Shown here: one piece after another, positions 12,348 to 15,992 of the stretch
Numbering within the stretch: position 1 is the stretch's first letter
Layout: each line of letters begins with the position of its first letter
NCBI GenBank assembly: GCA_900554545.1
Contig: USHW01000048.1
Span: forward strand, 1-15,992
DNA: 15,992 nucleotides
Reading direction: 5' to 3'
DNA from: an uncultured Prevotella sp.
GTDB taxonomy: Bacteria; Bacteroidota; Bacteroidia; Bacteroidales; Bacteroidaceae
Position numbers and translations under genes: made by a program
The notes under the pieces: model-generated
What the model was told of the DNA's origin: nothing
What the model saw: the letters and a program-made list of their open reading frames with translations, nothing else
The model's database searches: none

Positions 12348-13448
12348 TTACACGTTGAAGCGGAAGTGCATTATGTCGCCGTCCTGCACAACGTAGTCCT
12401 TGCCCTCGATGCCCAGCTTGCCGGCTTCGCGCACGGCGGCCTCGGAGCCGTACTTTATGTAGTCGTCATACTTGATTACTTCGGCGCGGATAAAGCCCTT
12501 CTCGAAGTCGGTGTGTATCACTCCGGCGCACTGCGGAGCCTTCCATCCCTTCTTGTATGTCCACGCCTTCACCTCCATCTCGCCTGCGGTGATGAACGTC
12601 TCGAGGTTCAGCAGGGCGTAGGCCTTCTTGATAAGGCGGTTCACGCCGCTCTCCTCCAGCCCCAGCTCGTCGAGAAACAGCTTCTTGTCCTCGTAGCTTT
12701 CAAGGCTGGCTATGTCCTCCTCGGTCTTGGCGGCTATCACCATCGCCTCGGCGCCTTCCTCCTTGGCTATTTCCTCCACGCGGCGGCTGTATTCGTTGCC
12801 GGTCTTTGCCGAAGCCTCGTCAACGTTGCATACGTACAGCACGGGCTTGGCTGTGAGCAGGAAAAGATTGCGCGCGGCCTCCTGCTCCTCCTTGCTCTCG
12901 AACTCAACGATGCGTGCGTTCTTGCCCTGTTCGAGCACCTGCTTGTATGCTTCCAGCACTGTGACTTCCACCTTTGCGTCCTTGTTTCCGGCGGCGGCCA
13001 CCTTCTGCTGCTTGGCCAGACGCGCCTCGATGGTTTCCAGGTCCTTCAGCTGCAGCTCGGTGTCGATAATCTCCTTGTCGCGTATGGGGTCGATTGAGCC
13101 GTCAACGTGGGTTATGTTGTCGTCGTCGAAACAGCGCAGCACGTGTATTATCGCGTCCGTCTCGCGTATGTTTCCGAGGAACTTGTTGCCCAGGCCCTCG
13201 CCCTTCGACGCGCCCTTCACAAGTCCGGCAATGTCTACAATCTCGCATGTGGCCGGCACTATGCGGCCCGGATGCACGATTTCGGCCAGCCGCGTAAGCC
13301 TCTCGTCGGGCACGGTTATCATGCCCACGTTAGGCTCTATTGTGCAGAACGGGAAGTTTGCCGCCTGCGCCTTGGCGCTCGACAGGCAGTTGAAAAGGGT
13401 TGACTTGCCCACGTTGGGCAGCCCCACTATACCACATTTTAATGACAT
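12348..13448 (-). CDS. ychF: Redox-regulated ATPase/GTPase YchF
   Basis: An Obg-family P-loop NTPase that binds ribosomes and prefers ATP. The 366 residues are standard length. Motifs: G1 GLPNVGKST (9-17), PNVGMITVPDERL after the switch I region (39-51), G3 VDIAGLVKGASKGEGLGN (71-88), and the altered G4 NVDE (208-211) in place of NKxD, the feature tied to ATP preference. A coiled-coil insertion occupies about 130-190, and a C-terminal TGS domain begins near 280 (HTDFEKGFIRAEV, YGSEAAVREAGK, VQDGDIMHFRFNV). It is transcribed from a TACCTTTG box 31 bases upstream. Confidence 0.98.
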   Translation of the reverse strand: MSLKCGIVGLPNVGKSTLFNCLSSAKAQAANFPFCTIEPNVGMITVPDERLTRLAEIVHPGRIVPATCEIVDIAGLVKGASKGEGLGNKFLGNIRETDAIIHVLRCFDDDNITHVDGSIDPIRDKEIIDTELQLKDLETIEARLAKQQKVAAAGNKDAKVEVTVLEAYKQVLEQGKNARIVEFESKEEQEAARNLFLLTAKPVLYVCNVDEASAKTGNEYSRRVEEIAKEEGAEAMVIAAKTEEDIASLESYEDKKLFLDELGLEESGVNRLIKKAYALLNLETFITAGEMEVKAWTYKKGWKAPQCAGVIHTDFEKGFIRAEVIKYDDYIKYGSEAAVREAGKLGIEGKDYVVQDGDIMHFRFNV

Positions 13449-13478
13449 ATCGATATAAACGTTTACATTCTACGGGTG

Positions 13479-13509
13479 CAAAGGTAGTGCAAATTTTCGA
13501 GTAAGCGAA
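13479..13509 (-). promoter_or_regulatory. ychF promoter
   Basis: On the minus strand, TTCG (13509-13506), 19 bases, then TACCTTTG (13486-13479). The -7 box is perfect and the -33 box has one mismatch. The ATG at 13448 follows after about 30 bases. Confidence 0.7.
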
Positions 13510-13565
13510 GCGAAAGCAAATCCATTTGTTTTCGTGAGCGAAAGAAAATTATACAAGTTGAACGA

Positions 13566-13610
13566 AAAAGCAAAATAAAAGGGCGTGAAACGGACTTTTA
13601 TTTTGCTTTT
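13566..13610. terminator. 16-bp perfect hairpin upstream of ychF
   Basis: AAAAGCAAAATAAAAG (13566-13581) and its reverse complement (13595-13610) are separated by 13 bases. On the minus strand it follows the PAS gene and could terminate it. The arms are AT-rich, like those of the hairpins around fic. A TACCTTTG box lies just upstream on the minus strand at 13641-13634, inside the small dyad CTACCTT-AATTC-AAGGTAG. Confidence 0.6.
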
Positions 13611-13653
13611 CCGAGACGCAGCCTACCTTAATTCAAAGGTAGTGTTTTTTAAA

Positions 13654-13726
13654 GAAGTTAAAGCCATCGCCTTGCACATTTATACTTGATGTTCTTATAA
13701 ACGACAAAAGTAATGGCTTTAACTTC
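13654..13726. repeat. 73-base element with 14-bp perfect terminal inverted repeats
   Basis: GAAGTTAAAGCCAT (13654-13667) and ATGGCTTTAACTTC (13713-13726) are exact reverse complements enclosing 45 bases. On the minus strand the enclosed part starts with TACTTTTG, a -7-like box. It could be a small mobile element remnant, a binding site pair or an RNA hairpin; the sequence does not decide. AACTTC and GAAGTT words continue just outside both ends. Confidence 0.6.
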
Positions 13727-13747
13727 TCTAACTTCTTCATTCATTCT

Positions 13748-13821
13748 GCGCCGTTTTGCATTGCAAAAGGCCGCGAAACGCGCTGTAAAATGCCGTGAAA
13801 TGCAGAGCGTTTTGCGGCATT
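13748..13821. repeat. Cluster of short GC-containing palindromes after the PAS gene
   Basis: TTTTGCA-T-TGCAAAA (13754-13768), CGCG-AAA-CGCG (13772-13782) and AATGCCG / CGGCATT (13789-13795 with 13815-13821) lie in a row just downstream of the PAS stop. Words such as GCAAAA, GCGTTTTGC and AATGCCG recur. The AATGCCG stem is the nearest hairpin to the PAS stop codon, but no T-run follows. Confidence 0.5.
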
Positions 13822-13847
13822 CCGTAACGTGTTGAGTGTCAAGGCGT

Positions 13848-14189
13848 TCAGCCTCTGACGTAGTGCGGCAGCTCGTCGGGGATTACCATCGACACCTCGA
13901 CGATGCCCTCTACGCGCCCGTCGGCGTCGGTCACAGCCGTCTGGTAAATCATCTTGCGCACGCCCTCCTTCTCTATTGTGTAGGCGTTCGTGCCGCCCTC
14001 CGTCAGCAGCCGCCTGATAATGCCCGCCGCGCGCTCCCCGTGGCAGTCGTAGAGGCTCTTGCCTATGAGGTTGCCGTGTTTGCGGTACGTCTCCCTCGCC
14101 CTGCGGTTCATGTAGCGTATTACGCCGTCCTTGTCGGCTGCGGTCACGGCGCACGCCATGCCCTCCGCCCAGTCAAAGTTGTTGTCCAT
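13848..14189 (-). CDS. Single-domain PAS protein
   Basis: A 113-residue protein made of one PAS fold with no attached output domain. It shows the PAS pattern: AVTAADKDGVIRYMNRRARE (14-33), GNLIGKSLYDCHGERAAGII (39-58), then the beta-strand core YTIEKEGVRKMIYQTAVTDADGRVEGIVEVSMVI (70-103). Such stand-alone PAS proteins occur in Bacteroidales and may sense a small molecule or redox state and act through a partner, which is not visible here. The ATG at 14189 is preceded by AAAAAGGAT, one of the few Shine-Dalgarno-like sites in the window. The upstream gene on the same strand ends 140 bases away behind a repeat array and hairpin, so it may be transcribed separately. Confidence 0.85.
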   Translation of the reverse strand: MDNNFDWAEGMACAVTAADKDGVIRYMNRRARETYRKHGNLIGKSLYDCHGERAAGIIRRLLTEGGTNAYTIEKEGVRKMIYQTAVTDADGRVEGIVEVSMVIPDELPHYVRG

Positions 14190-14239
14190 ATCCTTTTTCG
14201 TGTTTGTAAGTTTGGTGTTGAATGTTTGTTCTTGACATT

Positions 14240-14340
14240 AAACCGACTAAAAAACGACTATCTTTTTAGTCGGTTTTAGTCATTTTTAGTCGGTTTTTAG
14301 TCATTTTTTAGTCATTTTCCAGTCGGTTTTAGTCATTTTC
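14240..14340. repeat. AGTCGGTTTTAGTCATTTTT tandem array with 14-bp hairpin
   Basis: Five to six units of TTTAGTCGGTTTTAGTCATT in degenerate form. At the left end AAACCGACTAAAAA (14240-14253) and its inverse (14263-14276) form a perfect 14-bp stem with a 9-base loop, which may terminate the upstream minus-strand gene. The array runs into that gene: its TAA stop (14329-14331) and last codons are within a repeat unit. Confidence 0.8.
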
Positions 14341-14970
14341 AGTCTGTTTTGACTGAATTGGCCACCAATGTTTTCCATTGGATGTAATTAGTCTTTTCCC
14401 CTTCATTTCCTTCAGGATGTTGCTCAAATGCTTGTATTTCTGCTCCTCGTTTTTTGTTGCCGGCAACACGGAAGACACGTATTCCATTATTTCCGCGCGT
14501 GTAGCCCCTTTGTCGGTGCTGCTTACGAACTGTCCTATCATCTGGAACAGGCGTTCTTTCTCGAGTCCTTTCACCTTGTTGTAATGTGGCAGCTGATGGG
14601 TGATTTGCGCCACGCTTAGCGATATTGTATAGTTTGGCGACCTGCCTTCAATCAGTCCGTGCGCTTTAAGGTGTCTTATGGCAAGAGGCGTTACGGGCTT
14701 ATGCTTTTGCACGGCGTCGAGCCAGATACATTCCTGAAGCGACTGCTCGCTGTTCTTGAACGACGTGCCCACTATCTCGCGTGTCTTGTCAGCCACGCCG
14801 AATACGAGCCACGCGAAGTCAGTTCCGCGCAGGTTGGCTTCGTTGCTCAAGGCGGAAAAGTATTTGCCCAGTTCGTTTACGTCGAACGAGTTTTTGGCTT
14901 CCTTGAATTCTACAACTTCGTTTTCAGGCGACAGCAGAAGCGTCTGAAGTATATTGTTGAAGTCGGTCAT
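14329..14970 (-). CDS. Shortened AlbA_2/Schlafen-like putative transcriptional regulator
   Basis: A 213-residue protein. Residues 1-72 match the start of an AlbA_2 (Schlafen-type, nucleic-acid-binding) domain: ENEVVEFKEAKNSFDVNELGKYFSALSNEAN, then DFAWLVFGVADKTREIVGTSFK. From about residue 80, ECIWLDAVQKHKPVTPLAIR and then AHGLIEGRSPNYTISL (104-119) resemble the C-terminal part of full-length proteins of about 480 residues. The segment in between, which should complete the AlbA_2 fold and the central domain, appears to be missing, with the reading frame kept across a junction near position 14733. It may be a deletion derivative or a natural short form. A winged-helix-like C-terminus (MEYVSSVLP to LITSNGKHWWPI) is present. 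A perfect promoter lies upstream. Confidence 0.75.
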   Translation of the reverse strand: MTDFNNILQTLLLSPENEVVEFKEAKNSFDVNELGKYFSALSNEANLRGTDFAWLVFGVADKTREIVGTSFKNSEQSLQECIWLDAVQKHKPVTPLAIRHLKAHGLIEGRSPNYTISLSVAQITHQLPHYNKVKGLEKERLFQMIGQFVSSTDKGATRAEIMEYVSSVLPATKNEEQKYKHLSNILKEMKGKRLITSNGKHWWPIQSKQTEND

Positions 14971-14996
14971 TTGAGTCAGTGTTTATTACGGTAATG

Positions 14997-15027
14997 CAAA
15001 TATAGATATTATTTCCGAACATGCAAA
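14997..15027 (-). promoter_or_regulatory. Promoter of the AlbA_2-like gene
   Basis: On the minus strand: TTTG (15027-15024), 19 bases, TATATTTG (15004-14997). Both boxes match the Bacteroidetes consensus perfectly, 27 bases from the ATG at 14970. Confidence 0.85.
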
Positions 15028-15048
15028 ATTGTTTTTGTCTATGCTTTG

Positions 15049-15080
15049 TTTGTATTATTATCCGATAATCCGTATATTTG
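15049..15080 (+). promoter_or_regulatory. Strong divergent promoter of the rod RNA
   Basis: TTTG (15049-15052), 20 bases, TATATTTG (15073-15080): a perfect two-box Bacteroidetes promoter. It predicts a transcript start at about 15085-15088, more than 245 bases before the next start codon, which argues that the transcript's first product is an RNA or a long structured leader. Confidence 0.85.
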
Positions 15081-15086
15081 CAGCGT

Positions 15087-15300
15087 GACGCACTGCGTGC
15101 GCCGCATGTTTTAGAGGAATTAAGAAGCGTTATGCTTGTCGTACAACCGGAAACCTAGGAAATTTCCACAATGTACACGACGTAGGCATGATGGTTCTCA
15201 CGCTTGGCGTGGGCTGCTGTCGTTGCGTTTGTGTACATGGGCTTTCCTAGGGCCTCCGGTTGAAGACGCTGGCATTGCAGTTCCACGCTTCAACGTTTTA
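15087..15300 (+). ncRNA. Rod-shaped non-coding RNA, 6S-like candidate
   Basis: From 15124 to 15291 the transcript can fold into one long unbranched rod. Pairs, from outside in: GAAGCGT (15124-15130)/ACGCTTC (15285-15291); ATGC (15132-15135)/GCAT (15272-15275); GTC/GAC (15138, 15265); CAACCGG (15144-15150)/CCGGTTG (15256-15262); CTAGGAAA (15155-15162)/TTTCCTAG (15243-15250); ATGTACAC (15171-15178)/GTGTACAT (15231-15238); and an apical CACGC-TTG-GCGTG near 15199-15211. Internal loops separate the helices. A single rod of about 170 bases with a closing stem, interrupted middle and apical hairpin, about 200 nt overall with its own strong promoter, is the architecture of 6S RNA, the RNA polymerase inhibitor. 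No sequence match to 6S could be tested. Alternatives are a structured leader or riboswitch for the exported-protein gene downstream. The 3' part can also form GTTGAAG/CTTCAAC followed by GTTTT, a weak terminator. Confidence 0.6.
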
Positions 15301-15337
15301 AATGGTGCTTTGGGATTGCAGCACCGCAAATTCTGAT

Positions 15338-15847
15338 ATGATGAAAAAACATTTTTTGAAACTTGTGTTGTTCTTCGGGCTGATGTTATCGCCCATGTGT
15401 TTGTCCGCACAGGCAGGAAAGGCGGTTGTCAAGGCTGGTACGGTTGTTGAGTTGCAGGCTGTGAAGACGGTCTATGCAAGGGATGTCGAGATTGGCGACA
15501 ACGTGAAGTTCAATGTCGTGGCCGACGTTAAATCGGACGGCAAAGTGCTGATACCTGCTGGTACGGTCGCCGACGGCATTGTAACCGAGGCCAAGAAGTC
15601 ATCACTGGCTGGCACGAAAGGCAGGCTTTCGGTTGATTTGAAAAGCCTTACGCTTGCCGATGGTACGAAAGTTGCGTTGGACGGAACGGTGCGCGTGGTA
15701 GGTAAGAACCGTACACCGCTGGCCGTAATCACGGGTTTGTTCATCTGGCCGTGCATCTTCATTCCCGGCACTAAGGCTGTTTTGACCGAAGGACACAATG
15801 CTACTGCGACGGTTGTGGCCAATACTGAAATCACGGTAGGGCAGTGA
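15338..15847 (+). CDS. Small exported beta-rich protein of unknown function
   Basis: 169 residues. A clear signal peptide (MMKKHFLKLVLFFGLMLSPM, then CLSAQA) ends at an Ala-x-Ala-like site near residue 26. The mature part is beta-rich with SAF/FlgA-like wording: VVKAGTVVELQAVKTVYARD, GDNVKFNVVADVKSDGKVLI, PAGTVADGIVTEAKKSSLAG, DLKSLTLADGTKVALDG. Near the C-terminus is a hydrophobic LAVITGLFIWPCIFIPGTKA followed by a short tail; this could be a membrane segment or a buried strand. No enzyme motif is seen. ATGs at 15338 and 15341 are both possible; the longer frame from 15302 would spoil the signal peptide. A GGTGCT/AGCACC stem (15304-15325) precedes the start. It is probably co-transcribed with or downstream of the rod RNA, and a terminator hairpin follows. 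Confidence 0.72.
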   Translation: MMKKHFLKLVLFFGLMLSPMCLSAQAGKAVVKAGTVVELQAVKTVYARDVEIGDNVKFNVVADVKSDGKVLIPAGTVADGIVTEAKKSSLAGTKGRLSVDLKSLTLADGTKVALDGTVRVVGKNRTPLAVITGLFIWPCIFIPGTKAVLTEGHNATATVVANTEITVGQ

Positions 15848-15879
15848 TGCTGTAACAAGCTGATAATCAATAAAATGCG

Positions 15880-15914
15880 ACAAGCCGCCTTTCATAACGT
15901 GAAAGGCGGCTTGT
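15880..15914 (+). terminator. Hairpin after the exported-protein gene
   Basis: ACAAGCCGCCTTTCA (15880-15894) and TGAAAGGCGGCTTGT (15900-15914) pair perfectly over 15 bp with loop TAACG, 33 bases after the stop. Only a weak T-run follows (TGCTGTTT), but stem strength and position support termination. Confidence 0.8.
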
Positions 15915-15969
15915 TGCTGTTTCAGAGGCGGTATCCTGCACTGCAAGATAACGCCGGTATTTTTTTTGT

Positions 15970-15986
15970 TTGTTTTTTTTTTTTTT
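15970..15986. repeat. Poly-T run at the window edge
   Basis: A stretch of about 25 T broken by two G's, starting near 15960 and ending TTTCTCGG. It is a homopolymer of uncertain true length; no gene is visible in the last 75 bases. Confidence 0.6.
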
Positions 15987-15992
15987 TCTCGG

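Noticed and set aside
12264..13097. Plus-strand frame opposite ychF
   Set aside because: Antisense shadow of ychF; Leu/Val/His-rich with no domain.

Overview
This is a chromosomal window from a bacterium of the order Bacteroidales, most likely Prevotellaceae. The evidence is the repeated Bacteroidetes-type promoter (TTTG at -33, TAnnTTTG at -7), a near absence of Shine-Dalgarno sites, an HU-related DNA-binding protein with a nearby 33-residue 'smalltalk' peptide, and long AT-rich satellite-like tracts in the intergenic spaces. Coding DNA is GC-rich; intergenic DNA is AT-rich and repetitive. I see no tRNA, rRNA, CRISPR array or recognisable transposase.

Layout. Minus strand, left edge: the 5' part of leuS, then a smalltalk-type micropeptide gene and an HU-related gene. 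Plus strand: a small RteC-like protein; a broken exported SGNH-esterase/GH95-fucosidase gene (internal deletion plus a one-base frameshift); mutS; and an overlapping pair encoding a YczE-like membrane protein fused to a cytidylate-kinase-like domain and a GNAT acetyltransferase. Minus strand again: a class II Fic AMPylase bracketed by two near-identical hairpins, lgt, ychF, a single-domain PAS protein and a shortened AlbA_2 (Schlafen-like) protein. Right edge, plus strand: a strong promoter, a rod-shaped non-coding RNA candidate resembling 6S RNA, and a small exported protein followed by a hairpin terminator.

Most genes are housekeeping (leuS, mutS, lgt, ychF) or stand-alone accessory functions; only the kinase-fusion/GNAT pair is clearly translationally coupled. 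The structure not explained by genes lies between them. Nearly every gap carries its own degenerate 7-20 nt repeat word, often as a left tract and its reverse complement, and these tracts run up to or into start and stop codons.

The best candidates for something new are the 6S-like RNA at about 15087-15300, the paired hairpins around fic (which show a compensatory base change), and the kinase fusion/GNAT pair. Two genes (GH95 and AlbA_2) appear to have lost internal segments.
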